Of a stretch of DNA of 64,000 nucleotides, positions 24,396 to 35,286 are shown piece after piece; position 1 is the first letter of the stretch, and the number at the start of each line of letters is the position of its first letter. This DNA comes from Trachythela sp. YZ-2020. Taxonomy: Eukaryota > Cnidaria > Anthozoa > Malacalcyonacea > Clavulariidae. Under the pieces are notes generated by a model. It made no database searches, was not told where the DNA came from, and saw nothing but the letters and a program-made list of their open reading frames with translations. A program made the position numbers and the translations under genes. The stretch is from the NCBI GenBank assembly GCA_016169945.1, contig JADLSH010000388.1:558001-622000 (forward strand). The letters are read 5' to 3'.

Positions 24396-25899
24396 GGGAT
24401 GGACCATTAGAAAAATTATGGTGGGGGGCGGGGGTATTTTCTTCATGTTTCTAGGGTTTTTTCATTTAGTCAGCTGTGTATGCAATTTTTTTATGGATAT
24501 GTTACCTTGTATGGAAATTTTTTTTAGTCAATACAACTATAAAAGTATTAAATTTGTTCTTTTGAAAAGACTGTCTCTTACACACTGCAAGATGTTCTGG
24601 CAGTAATTGCTATAAAATCAACAAGATGCATGATAGATAGATAAATATCAAATTTGGCATCATGACATACCATACTTGACTAAATAGCATTTTTTAAGAT
24701 GTTTTAGGCGAAACCAGGATTATTCATACTAAGTTTTTGGACGCTCTCTGGTTCAAAATTGGACACAGATCAACATTGGAATCCTGGCGCGCTTCTAACG
24801 CAAAAATATGCTATCTAGTTACTATAATCATATATGTAGACAGATCTGACACTCTTTGTCATTCTATCTTCCTGTCTGTATATATATATATATAGTTTTA
24901 AACCGTTGTAATATTTCATTGTAACACACCCGTTGAAGGCTGCAGACATGCAATCGAATGCTCCTAAAATTATTAAATATCTTGAACCAGACAGCGTCGA
25001 AAAACTTAATATAAATAGCATTTATAAGAGATCGTTATTGATATAGACACAATGGGGTACCAGAAAGCCAACTGAAGTTGAAGGATATTTTTGGAGGCCT
25101 TGGACTTTGCAATGCCTCTTCCACAGTCCATCATAGTAACATCAGTATAGCCATTTAAACATAGCTCCCCTGTAATGCCTCGCCGATCCGCTGCAGAACG
25201 TTAGTCCAAACAACTGGTAACTGAGATAAAGTAGATAAATTTGTCTGTTTCACTTGAGATATAAAGTATTAAATACAAAGGCAAAACCATTTAGCTGGTT
25301 GGACCGAAAATGCCGCAACTTAATGAAAGACGGCTAACTTCACTCACAAACATTTGCCACTTCTACGTTCTGACAAAGCTGAGAGACATTTGTCTAGTTC
25401 AGTTTTGTTTGACAGTCAGTATTTTGTTTGTTTCACATATTGACTAACTAATATTTTTGTTGTTTACAAAAAAATGTTATAACAAAAGTTGATTTTACTA
25501 TTAGAGCCTCATTTTCATCTGGTCGCAGCTGCCATGACAAAGCAGAGATTATGCCCCCTAATACCAAATAGCCTATAAAACCTATTTTTTCTTGTGTGTG
25601 CTATATGCCATGGTAATAACTAAAGAGATTTATCCACAGTATTACATCCGCCTGCACCTTGACATGCTTGCAACTGTCATCCCAAATAGAAATTAGGCTT
25701 ATCATAAAGTGCATGTTTTGCAGCACATCAGATTTTCTAGTTTTGTGCAAGCTAGTTTATGAATCATGTAAATTTAAAATTAAAGTTCTACTGTTGTTCT
25801 GTTTGCAGTTTGTTTCTGAAACGATTTTGTTTTTTTTACTTTTTTTTGCGTGATTTTTTTCTGTCCCCTCCCCCGATCACTTTTCCAATGGTCCATTCC
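24396..25899. mobile_element. Non-autonomous PIF/Harbinger-like element
   Basis: It starts GGGATGGACCATTAGAAAAA and ends with the complement of GGAATGGACCATTGGAAAAG, giving imperfect terminal inverted repeats. It is flanked on both sides by TTA (24393-24395 and 25900-25902), the 3-bp duplication typical of PIF/Harbinger. G-runs follow the left end and C-runs precede the right end. The 1504-bp interior has no recognisable transposase. The whole interval 24378-26769 is missing from copy A (between 3048 and 3050), so this element and the next were gained by B or lost from A. Confidence 0.7.
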
Positions 25900-25927
25900 T
25901 TATTTGTTTGCCTTCGTTTTTTTTTAA

Positions 25928-26685
25928 GGTGGTCTTGAAAAAATTGTCGGTGTTTGTACTTTAAAATATATTTCGGATGAAAATAATAGGATATAATTTC
26001 CTGGTACTAAATGCGGGAACTGCATATGTGCTGTTACCATGGTAACATAGAAACGCCCTCAACAGTCTGATTACGGGCGCTTGCTCGGGACAGAATAGGA
26101 AAAGAAGTGAAGAATAGAATAACATATAATTAAGTTTAAAGTATAGGCATTAGGTATATCCAACATGTAAACCTCAAAAATATAGATATTTGTAGTTTAT
26201 TATCTCAAACGTTTAATTTGTTTGAAACGATCGGAAAATGGATTCAATTAAATTCGCTTTACTTCAAAATATATGTTGCTTCTATATGATATTTGAGGTT
26301 TACATCATAGTTTTATTAGTAATTATTCAACACTACAATTTTTGGGAAGATTTATTCAGTATTAAAATCTTAGAGTGTTAGACAACGTGTAAAATGACCA
26401 CCTGAAAAAAAAGAGTTCAAAATTTTTGCAAATATTAGAATAACTTAAATAAAACAATTTAATAGAGGAAAAGGACAATAGAATCAACCAACCACATACC
26501 ATTATTTGCTTAGGGTAAAATCATGGTTTTACCCAAAGAAGATGCAGGATAAGCCGTATATCTCGGGTTTTGCGTATACTTTTGCGTCTAAAATTATACA
26601 GATATGATCAAGAAAGCTGTAACGATTGCATTTTTTCATTTTTTTTTTAAATTGAAAAATATTGGACTTTTTGTCCAAGACCACC
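25928..26685. mobile_element. TTAA-flanked non-autonomous element (Kolobok- or piggyBac-like)
   Basis: It is bounded by TTAA at 25924-25927 and 26686-26689. Ends read GGTGGTCTTGAAAAA on the left and, complemented, GGTGGTCTTGGACAAAAAG on the right. The same GGTGGTC terminus next to TTAA bounds the 4.3-kb element at 49019-53351. TTAA duplications occur in piggyBac and Kolobok; the terminal bases do not look like classic piggyBac, so Kolobok-like is the better guess. The 758-bp interior has no coding frame of note. TTACCATGGTAA palindromes lie near 26036. Confidence 0.75.
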
Positions 26686-27117
26686 TTAACTGATAAAAGT
26701 ATAAGTACCCCCTTCAACCAAGTATAGCTCAGTTAATAATATGAGGCAATATGTGTAGCAATTACCGATGCCACCAGCTATCTGCACAAAAACAACCAAT
26801 CAAACAAAGTAGTCCAAATGCACTTGTAAATTGTAATTTATTTCACTTTCAGCCTTTTTTGATTTCATTTGTATTCCGTTTTTTAGATATTTTACGTATA
26901 ATAATATTGAAAATATTAGACCAGGATCCTTTGGTGGTTAGGAAATATTTGGCTAAGTTGTAAATGGATATTATGGTGTATAATACAAATATTCAATAAA
27001 AATAGAAAGACACATTTATGAATAGTGTTAGCGACATGTAAACCTGAAGATTATGTCTGTTCAATTCATTTCATATCTTGAGTTTGAAAGGTGTTACAAT
27101 TCCTGACAACGGCTTTT

Positions 27118-27320
27118 TATATAAAAACATTTCTAATAATAGCAATGATATTTTATCTTGTAACTTTTTTCGTTTTGGGATCTGTCAAACCACAGATTTC
27201 AAAATATTCCTGAAAATTCATTTCATAGTTATTGTGTTTTTACGTTAGCTGTAAGTAATTCTTTCTATATAGTTTGATATCACTTCCGAATATATTTATT
27301 TTTAAACAAATTTCTTATAG
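27118..27320 (+). promoter_or_regulatory. TATA box plus leader-exon module, copy B first instance
   Basis: TATATAAAAA at 27118, donor GTAAGT at 27251-27256 and acceptor TTTCTTATAG ending at 27320. It is the direct partner of 3403-3578, with 27 extra bases between TATA and donor. The downstream part of the unit is interrupted at 27532 by the foldback insertion. Confidence 0.4.
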
Positions 27321-28452
27321 ATTCTTATAACTCACTATAGGCTACTGTTGTTTTGAAAACTATAGTCATTGGACCGAAACCTATCGCATTGACTAATATT
27401 ATTTTTTTGCGTTCTGCATATGAAAGATCTCCAGATTATAATATAGTAATGACTCTGGAGATCATGTCATGCCTGCAGATAGGGCTGATACCATGGCCAG
27501 TCAAACACAATTACTGCGGGCGGTAGTAGGTAGATGTGCCCCCCATCAGTATTTGAAGAGATTTTTCGCCATGACGTCAGCATTTGGAGGATCTCGCCAT
27601 ATGACGTCATTTGCGCAGACAGCGTAGATACATGGTTGAGATGTGGAGCATGTGAGGCCAGCGTGCAGAGGCCACGTGATATGCAGATACGTGCAGATAC
27701 GCTGTATTTACCCACATCTGGACAGCTGATACGCGTAGATACATGATACAGACCATGATATGCGTAGATACGTGCAGATACATGTAGACATACACAGACG
27801 TTACGGGATATGATATGCAGATACGCGGGTTTCTGCGCATTCACGCGCAAGCCTCTCGCGCATCTACGCGTGTATGTCATCATTTTAATGATTTTCCGAC
27901 TTCAGAGTCGATGCGGGTCGATGAATCGATACGTGAGGTCATGTAGGCCGAATGATGGTGGTCGATGTGGAGATAACGATGCGGAGGTCGATGTAAAGGG
28001 TCGATGTAGGCTCAGACAGGTTAAACAGTTGGGGTAAAACAAACAGGTCAAAGTGCGTTACAACAGGCAGAGCAGGAATGATTAAGCCAAAGAAATCATT
28101 TTATTTGTAATAAAGGGTTGAGCAGCCTGTACGTACGCAATGGGGATTTTATGCAGTAGCAGGGGACTTTATGAACCAGCTTACCTGATATTCGTCCACC
28201 CGATACGTCCATCTTCCAGATATTTGGCCGCAAGCTTCGACGGTATCATATGTGAATCACAGCAGCGAAGGCCTGCTTCATATGAATTTTAGCATTGCTG
28301 CCAAACGTATTTATAGCGTAGCCACATGTCATACTATCTCATATATCCAGTGCGTGCGGCTCCATGCAGATACGCGCAGATACACACCTGGATATATATA
28401 CACGTAAGTACATTTGATGATACGTTTAGCAATTTCTGCTAAAAATTCCTCA

Positions 28453-28460
28453 TATAAAAG
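28453..28460 (+). promoter_or_regulatory. TATA box in the foldback loop
   Basis: TATAAAAG lies 40 bases before the ATG at 28493, so transcription would be expected to start near 28483-28487. It is the best-placed core promoter in the window relative to an open start codon. Confidence 0.45.
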
Positions 28461-28492
28461 CAGGCCAACAACACATTCACATATGATCACTC

Positions 28493-28599
28493 ATGGCTTG
28501 CAAAATATCGGAGATTGTTGCGGTAATTGATATGGACGGATATCAGATTCAAAACAAGTTCAAGAGGAATTTCCAGACAACTGCTATAAAATCCCATTG
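28493..28599 (+). CDS. Possible first coding exon inside the foldback loop
   Basis: The ATG at 28493 opens MACKISEIVAVIDMDGYQIQ and continues to KSHC. There a strong splice donor, GCGTACGT at about 28598-28605, could end the exon; without splicing the frame runs 66 codons to 28693. The start VAVIDMDGYQI resembles, from memory, the N-terminus of an uncharacterised animal protein family with an acidic D-x-D-G-(F/Y) motif often found near mobile elements. I cannot name it with confidence. No following exon was identified, so this is probably a captured 5' gene fragment. It could equally be the remains of the element's own gene. Confidence 0.35.
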
Positions 28600-29280
28600 C
28601 GTACGTACAAGGTGCTATACTTATACAAATCCATATTACAGCAATAAATATGGTTTTTGGTCATTCCTGCTCCTGCCTGTTTGGCCTTTTTGACCTGTTT
28701 TGGCTTTGTTTGGCTTTGTTTGGCTTGTTTGGCCAATATCGACCCTACATCGACCTCTACATCGACCCTACATCGACCTCAACATCGACTCACACACGAC
28801 CTCACATCGACCTCACATCGACCTACATCGACCTCACATCGACCCCGCATCGATCCTAAGTTTCGGAAATCATTAAAATGATGACATATGATGCGTTATA
28901 TTATGCGGAAACACGCGTAGATATGCGGAAAGGCGCGCAGATTACTCGTTAGTCGAAACGTGCATTCATGGCTAACGCAATACGTATCTGGCTAGGTATC
29001 TACATGTATCTACACGTATCACGCATTCATTGAGAATCCGTATGCATCTACATGTATCTACGCGTATCCACATGTAGAGATGTAGTAAAATACGCGTATC
29101 TACACGTATCTACGCATATCCGCATGCATTCCGTTATATCATAGATCGCATCCACATGTATCTACATGTATCTATCTACGTCGCATTCACGCAAATGACG
29201 TCATATGGCATATGAGATCCTCAAATGCTGACGTCATATGGCGGGAAAAACTTCCATATGGGGGCACATCTGACTGGCAG

Positions 29281-30408
29281 AATACCTGCAATCACAAAAC
29301 TGAAATCAGGAAAAATATTACATTTCTGTAAGCATGGACTCTCATTGTATTATTTAAATCGTTAACTATTATCCAAACCCTGAATATATATTCATTTTAG
29401 ACAATATAGTCATTTGGAAATCGCTTCAGAAAACGTCGGAACAGTACTAAAGTCCCCCCAAATAGGAAAAATGTTCTGTGTTATCCCAGTAATTGTTGTT
29501 GTAATTTAATTTTTCTGTATTAATTGTTTTCAGCTCGCAGTAATTGGCTTACGCTGTTGTGGATTTCGGGTCATAGCTTATGTGTTTGTGTATTGTTATG
29601 TAAATAAAGTAAATAAATTTATAGCTATATATATTTTTTCGCTTTCGGGATCCAATAAACCGCGATATGACGTTTATATTGATCTTTGAATCTTGTTTTT
29701 CAGTATTCCGGAAGATTTCATTGCACAGATAAATGCATGTATAGAAACAAGATTGTTATATATCGTTTGAAGTACGTATCCAATGTTTTCAATTGAAAGC
29801 AAGTGCTTATTTTCAAACGAGGTATAGGCATCAAACAGGGGATTTTAACATTAACTTAATGTTACAGTACCAGTGATACTTAGTACTGACTCCACAGTAA
29901 TACATGGTGGGCTATGAATGTTCTCCTTGAAGTGTCTATTTTGTTGTTCAGTGAGTTACAGTGACCCACTATTATGTATAAGGAGATTTGATGCGTGATA
30001 TTGTCTGGCGTTAAGGAGCAAAATAATACAACTGAGCTTGCAAATTGGGGCATTTTTAAGCTTAGTGGCTCTGCTTTATTATTTTGTCAGTCGTACAGCA
30101 GATAATATTTGCTGTCAAGGCGAGATTTATTAATACTGGCGTAAGTAAGAGTCGAAGAAAGATGCTGGAATAGTTTGACATTTCATGAGTCATATATATG
30201 CGTCATTTGATTATGATGCAGGCAAACGTTGAACAAACACACCTGCTACGCCTTGCAATATATACGGTACTGATACACCTATATAATTTTGAATATGTTG
30301 TGATATACTTGCCAAAGCACTCACGCAGTTCTTACTATACTGTAGCTCTCAGGAACGGTTGACATGATTTTACAATATAATATTTACTTCACATATGTTT
30401 ATGCAATA
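29281..30408. other. Copy B backbone, no gene supported
   Basis: Matches 3775-4570 and 5573-5810 of copy A, and includes the unoccupied hAT site near 30160 (AAAGATGC once). No coding frame with motifs. Confidence 0.5.
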
Positions 30409-30588
30409 GACCACTTTCATAATTCAGACAAGTTTAAATATTCTTTTATGTGCATCTTAATAAGCCTCATTGACCTCGTTCAGGTTAATAAATTCTATTC
30501 AATTTCAGCCACAGAAACGAGGCTGATAAGACTTAATAAAATGCACAAAAAATATATATTTAAACTCATCTGAATTATGAAAGTGGTC
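30409..30588. mobile_element. 180-bp TA-flanked MITE (Tc1/mariner-like)
   Basis: Perfect 20-bp terminal inverted repeats, GACCACTTTCATAATTCAGA on the left and its complement ending at 30588. It is flanked by TA at 30407-30408 and 30589-30590. Copy A at about 5805-5812 has the empty site (CAATAGACAGC). The interior is also largely self-complementary (AATAAG/CTTATT, GTGCAT/ATGCAC), so the whole can fold into a hairpin. TA duplication and size fit a Tc1/mariner-derived MITE. The 69-codon frame across it is incidental. Confidence 0.85.
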
Positions 30589-31030
30589 TATAGGCAGCAT
30601 CTCTGTAACATAAATTGTAATTTCCAACCTCCGGCTGACTTCTCGCAGGCTGGCCAGCTTGATGATTGTTATCTGAGCTTTATCATTTAGGGATCCCTAT
30701 TTATAAGAAGCAATGGGAAGCGGAGTAACCCACTTCCAGAGTATAAATGTTGAAATAAATACAGAAAATATACAGTTACGAAAAACTGTCAAAAATAGTA
30801 AGCTTAACATTTCCTTAACAGAAGTTGACTTCACGGAAACCAAATGATAAGAATAAAACTCTTTAGGTTGCTTGAAACTGGCTTAATTATTGAATTGAAT
30901 TGAATTTTATTACAAAATCTGAATGGCAGCTAAGAGCTGAATTGTACAGAGTTGATATTTAAATTACATGATAAAAACTAATACATATAGTAATATATAC
31001 GGTATATTAAAACTAAAATTTATATTACAA

Positions 31031-34000
31031 TTAAAATGAATCATTATATGATACGATACTAGAAGGAATAAAACTTTTACTAAATCTTGTAGTCTTACAA
31101 TTAATTAAGTTAATATGCTGATCGTTACGTAGATTGTAAGTACGTAAGTCCTCGCGTTTATTAGGGATGAGTTCATTCAACTTATTTTCCGGGTTGAGAA
31201 GTTTCTTAAAATAGGATTTACATAAATTATTTCGTCTTTGAGAGAGCAAGGATATTTCATAAACTTCCAAGGCTTTGCGGTATGACAGGTCAGGACATAT
31301 TATTCGTAGGGCCTGCTTCTGAATTCTTTCGATTTCTTCCTTTAAGTAGTCAGGAGTTTAAGTTCCAAACCTGGCATGCATATTCAAGCACAGGTCGTAT
31401 ACATGTGGTATAAACTTGAATTAGAGAACTGCTGACAAGACCGCTGCGTTTAAGCACTCGGAGAAAAAAAAGTCTCTTTGATGCCTTGTATACTATGTGT
31501 TCAACATGTAAGTTCCAACTAAGATCAGAAGAAAAGTACAGACCAAGAACCTTTGCTGATAAAACTGGGGACATACAGTGATCTTTAATAAACAATGGTC
31601 GAAGATTAGGGACGTCCTTAGCGAACGAGATAATTAGTTCTTTGCATTTAGAACGATTAAGCATCATATCATTTTCCGTGCACCATTGATCGATATTATT
31701 AATAACGGATTGCAGGTTGTGACAACCTTTACCGATTGTTTCTGAGAGACTAGTGTCGTCAACATATTTCCATCTATCTTTGTGGTTAATAGCCAAATCG
31801 TTGACCATGATGAGAAAAGTAATGGGCCAAGGATTGTACCTTTGCGGACGCCTCCATTTACCAAGGACCAATCAGAGAACGAAGAACCCAATTTCACCCT
31901 CTGTCTTCTTTGCATCAGGAAATCAATAACCCAGTTTATTAAGGATTTATCAATATTTAGTAATTGCATCTTTTATCAGGATTTTGTGGTTGATTCTGTC
32001 GAATGCTTTACTAAAGTCAAGCAGAAAAACACGAACAGTCTCGCCATTGCCGTCTGTGTTAGAATACCAACAGTGGAACATGCTAATTAATGCGTCTATC
32101 GTAGAAGAGCCTTTTAACGATCCAAATTGCTTTGGGTCCAACTGAGACTTAATGGTATCCATAATCCATTGAAATGGAAATGATTCAAGAACTTTTGAGA
32201 GCGTGGCGGTCAGAGATATAGGTCGCAGGTCTGAAGATATATCCGTGACCGGGGATGTCTTAGGACAGGAACGACATTTGCATCTTTCCACTGCGTTGGA
32301 ACTTGTGCTTGTTTAATGGAGGCATTAAAAATCATTGTCACAGGTTCTGAAATCTCCATTGAAAAATTATTGAGAATCCAATTTGGCAGAGAGTCTGGAC
32401 CAGGAGCTTTATTCGATTTAACTGCTTTTAAACGCGATTCGACATCAACAACGGAGATAGGGTACAAAACGGTAGGTTCTTCCACAGATAATTTATCAGT
32501 AATTGAAAGCGGCGGTAACGATTTAGTGGCGGCTAAAAACCCGTTATTAACAGCGAGTGCTAAGTCTCGTCCCTGCAAGATAGTTCCATTCACCTCTGCA
32601 GAATGGAAGGCAGGCTTTTAAAGAAAAGCCAGCTAGGTTTTTAATAGCACTCCACCATTTCCTTGGCTTTGAATTTTTTAAATGATTCACTTGAGACTCG
32701 AAGTATTTAGACTTTGCCTGTTTCACGACGTGAATTACTTTATTTCGCAATTTGTTGTATTCAATTGTATTTCCCAAAGACAAAAGGCCTTTTGTCTTTG
32801 GGAGATGAGAAGTTTGATTTCAGGAGTAATCCACGCTTTGTCTCTACAGTGAAGTTTAACAGCTTTTTGGGAAAAATTGTGTCCAAACCCATGAGAATAA
32901 TGTCATAAAACAGGTCACACATTTTTGACAATCGGGTAGCTGCGAAAGTACATTCCAGTTAAGATCCAAAGAAATCGACCAAATGCCTGCATATTTGATT
33001 GCTTCCGCTTTCTGACCCAGACTTTGTAATGGTATTTGGGCGCTGATCGTTACTAACCGGGTGTAACAGGACTGACATGTGATCCGATTGTCCAATAGCA
33101 GGGAGTATTTCCGGGTCATTGTAACAACGTTTCATATTAGTAAATATTAAATCTAAAGTTGCATTCCCACGGGTAGGTTTCTTTACAATTTGTTTAAGTG
33201 ACGTGTTTCTACAAAGGCGTTTGGAGTCGAACTGGTTAAAGTCACCCATAACAATTACACCTGCTGTTGGGTAAGATGCTAAAATTTTGTCAATGAGGTT
33301 ATGAGGTGGTCATACAGTTCTTTTTTATCGGCCTGTGGTGTTTGGTATACATGTCAAACAACTATGCAGGAATATTCCGTGGAAGTCGATAGGGTCGAAG
33401 TTTTAGCCACAGACTCGTGATCCGGACAACATAGGTCTGGAAGAGGCATGAATGGGATATTTGATTTTACAAATGCACAAACTCCACCCCACGTTGACCA
33501 GAGCGATCTTTTCTAACCAGGTTAAAATCATGGATATTTATACTGCTATCCGGGATGCTAGGATTCAGCCATGTCTCTGTAATTCCCGCAAAATCTATGC
33601 CATTTCTTTGGACGACTACATCAAGATCGTCTACTTTATTGGATATGGATCGTACATTGGAAAGAAAAAATTTGGGAAGGGTAGACACCAGGCCTTGAGA
33701 TGGTGAGATTTCTATATCTGAGCTAGACATTGTCATGGAATTGCTAACTTGAGTATGTATTAAATTAGGTAGTGGCGCGGCTTGTAATGGGTTTTCTAAT
33801 GTAACGTTGATCAGGTTATGCGGATTACTTCTCAGTTTAGCACCAGTAATCTGTTCACGGATTCGACCAGATACCACCTTGATCGGGTAAATGGTCGGAG
33901 AACCTTCGGTTAGAAAAACTGTGTCAGTTTTTGTCGACCATGCATATGGACAAAGTCTAAGTACTTTTCCCATTCTAAACTTTGTGTTAGTCTCTCGGAT

Positions 34001-34033
34001 CGTAGTGGGGGATGGTGATTGGTCTGGTACCAA
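31031..34033 (-). pseudogene. LINE ORF2 (endonuclease, reverse transcriptase, C-terminal domain), frameshifted
   Basis: Minus strand. The frame from 34033 ends in the start of an APE endonuclease (LSNVRSISNKVDDLDVVV, ITETWLNPSI, NLVRKDRSGQRG). After a shift, 33249-32959 continues with MGDFNQF and, near its end, QSDHMSVLL. Reverse transcriptase pieces follow in alternating frames: 32593-32210 (SNKAPGPDSLPNWIL), 32291-31950 (VFLLDFSKAFDRINH), 31969-31664 and 31871-31350 (KYVDDTSLSE with catalytic YVDD). The C-terminal domain is 31270-31031, identical to that of the sister copy. At least six frame changes are needed, several at homopolymers and not shared with the sister. They could be real decay or assembly indels. 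Confidence 0.8.
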
Positions 34034-35286
34034 CGAAAATGGGGCGTAATTGGATTATTGCGATAGATAACTGGTCGCTTAAAGTTCTGGCCTTTACGTA
34101 TACGGTTGTTGTACTTATTCTTATGAAATTGTTGATGCGGTGCTTCTGGATTATATCTACTTCGAAAAGTATGGTTGAAAGTGCTTTCATAAGGTAGATT
34201 TTTTGATGAAACCGGATTGGGTGCTTCAATCAAAGGGAGGTGACCAAGCCATTCTCGTTCATCAGTCATTATAATGGTGTTATTTACTGTGGTAGCTGGC
34301 ACGTTATTCGTAATGTTATGCTTATCCACTTCAGATACAGGTGCTTCAATGAAAGGGAGGTGACCGAGCCATTCTCGTTCATCAGTCATTATAATGGTGT
34401 TATTTACTGTGGTAGCTGGCACGTTATTCGTAATGTTATGCTTATCCACTTCAGATACACATTCATCAGCTATTATAATGATACTATTATCTGTAATAGT
34501 AGTTGGTAAATTATTCGTAATGTTATGCTGTTCCGCTTCAGATACGCGTTCATCAGCAATTTCAATTGTATCATTGTCTATGGTAGATGGTAAGTTATAA
34601 ATAATATTATGCTGGTGCGCTCCAGATACGCATTCATCAGCTATTACAATGGTGTTATTGACTGTGGTAGCTGGTAAATTATGCGTAATAGTATGCTGGT
34701 CTGCTTCAGATACTCGTTCATCAGCTATTCCAAATGTGTCATTAGTATTGTCTCTGGTGATTAGTAAATTATCCGTAATTATATGCTGATCCGCTTCACC
34801 GACTATACCAGCGCATATTGAATCAACAATGTTTGTTTCGATATTAAGTTTTGAGTTTTTATACACGAAATCTTTAAGCTCGGACAACACTTCGTTTACA
34901 TTGGAAATCGATTCTCCGAGTGATTGAATCGCCTCTCCATGTACCATTTGACCCGAGTGTAAACTCTCAATATCAAGGCTATAGTCTGGACACTGAGACG
35001 AGCATTTTCGTTTGTCGCTTTTGTCGGCTTGTCTAGAGTCTAAGACAATATTTTCCCCAATTAACATAGAACATAACATTCGTTTTAATTGTTTTGAATC
35101 CTTTCCCTCGAAAGTCAATGTCTTCTTGTCTTTTAACCACGAAATAGACGTTAGCTCATCAGATGTAGTGAAGATCTTTTTATACCCACCGGGTTGTTCC
35201 CATATACCGTCAAGTTTTAATTCCTCGCTGACTAGTCGTTTCAAACCGTCGTATTCTCCGGTCCATGCAAGGCGAAGGCTACACAT
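33910..35286 (-). CDS. LINE ORF1 protein with internal repeats, 458 codons, intact
   Basis: Uninterrupted minus-strand frame from 35286 to 33910. Residues 1-80 (GLKRLVSEELKLDGIWEQPG, ISWLKDKKTLTFEGKDS) form a compact domain that I recall from the N-terminus of other cnidarian LINE ORF1 proteins. Residues about 165-350 are tandem repeats of about 28 residues built on VSEADQHxITxNLPATTVNN and TIVIADE, the last two enlarged to 40 residues each. The C-terminal 100 residues are basic and Asn/His-rich (KNKYNNRIRKGQNFKRP), suited to RNA binding. I see no CCHC zinc knuckle or RRM. Such proteins bind LINE RNA in the ribonucleoprotein particle. Its end overlaps the presumed ORF2 start (34033) by about 120 bases in another frame. 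It is the longest intact frame in the window. Confidence 0.75.
   Translation of the reverse strand: MCSLRLAWTGEYDGLKRLVSEELKLDGIWEQPGGYKKIFTTSDELTSISWLKDKKTLTFEGKDSKQLKRMLCSMLIGENIVLDSRQADKSDKRKCSSQCPDYSLDIESLHSGQMVHGEAIQSLGESISNVNEVLSELKDFVYKNSKLNIETNIVDSICAGIVGEADQHIITDNLLITRDNTNDTFGIADERVSEADQHTITHNLPATTVNNTIVIADECVSGAHQHNIIYNLPSTIDNDTIEIADERVSEAEQHNITNNLPTTITDNSIIIIADECVSEVDKHNITNNVPATTVNNTIIMTDEREWLGHLPFIEAPVSEVDKHNITNNVPATTVNNTIIMTDEREWLGHLPLIEAPNPVSSKNLPYESTFNHTFRSRYNPEAPHQQFHKNKYNNRIRKGQNFKRPVIYRNNPITPHFRWYQTNHHPPLRSERLTQSLEWEKYLDFVHMHGRQKLTQFF
34221..34760 (-). repeat. Coding minisatellite inside LINE ORF1
   Basis: GTGCTTCAAT starts units at 34221 and 34341, two almost identical 120-bp units (40 codons). 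From about 34461 to 34760 shorter units of about 84-87 bp follow, each with TTCATCAGCTATT, GTAAATTAT and ATGCTG. All periods are multiples of three, so ORF1 stays open while the number of repeats can change. The enlarged units carry an extra REWLGHLP-containing segment. Confidence 0.85.

Larger units (their letters stand above)
27532..29271. mobile_element. Foldback element with satellite-built inverted arms
   Basis: Copy A (about 3770) has the joined flanks GGTGGGCGTTGAATACTGCA, so 1.7 kb was inserted in B. Outer ends AGATGTGCCCCC and GGGGGCACATCT are inverse. Inside each arm, in mirrored order, lie two TGACGTCA-type boxes (27572-27580, 27602-27609; mirrored at 29197-29204, 29230-29237), an array of GATACG/GTAGATAC words (27627-27830; mirrored as CGTATCTAC words at 28990-29190), the linker ATCATTTTAATGATTTTCC (27877-27897; mirrored near 28866-28885), an array of GGTCGATGT words (27905-28012; mirrored as ACATCGACC words at 28738-28855), and an AACAGGTC/GCAGAGCAGGAATGA segment (28045-28082; mirrored near 28664-28700). 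The loop of about 550 bp carries a TATA box and a short coding start. No transposase is seen. Target duplication is unclear. A non-autonomous foldback transposon is the best reading. Confidence 0.75.

Noticed and set aside
27467..27883. 138-codon minus-strand frame with Tyr/His/Val repeats
   Set aside because: It is produced by the GATACG/GTAGATAC array of the other arm and crosses the element boundary.
28650..28881. Plus-strand frames rich in Thr/Ser/Pro repeats (HRPTSTSHRP-like)
   Set aside because: They are translations of the ACATCGACC array in the foldback arm, not a repetitive protein.
27600..29200. CRISPR-like array of short spaced repeats
   Set aside because: The words are irregular, not separated by unique spacers of constant length, and are mirrored in two arms; the DNA is eukaryotic.
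34012..34600. Plus-strand repetitive frames over 34012-34600
   Set aside because: They are the opposite strand of the intact 458-codon LINE ORF1 and its minisatellite.
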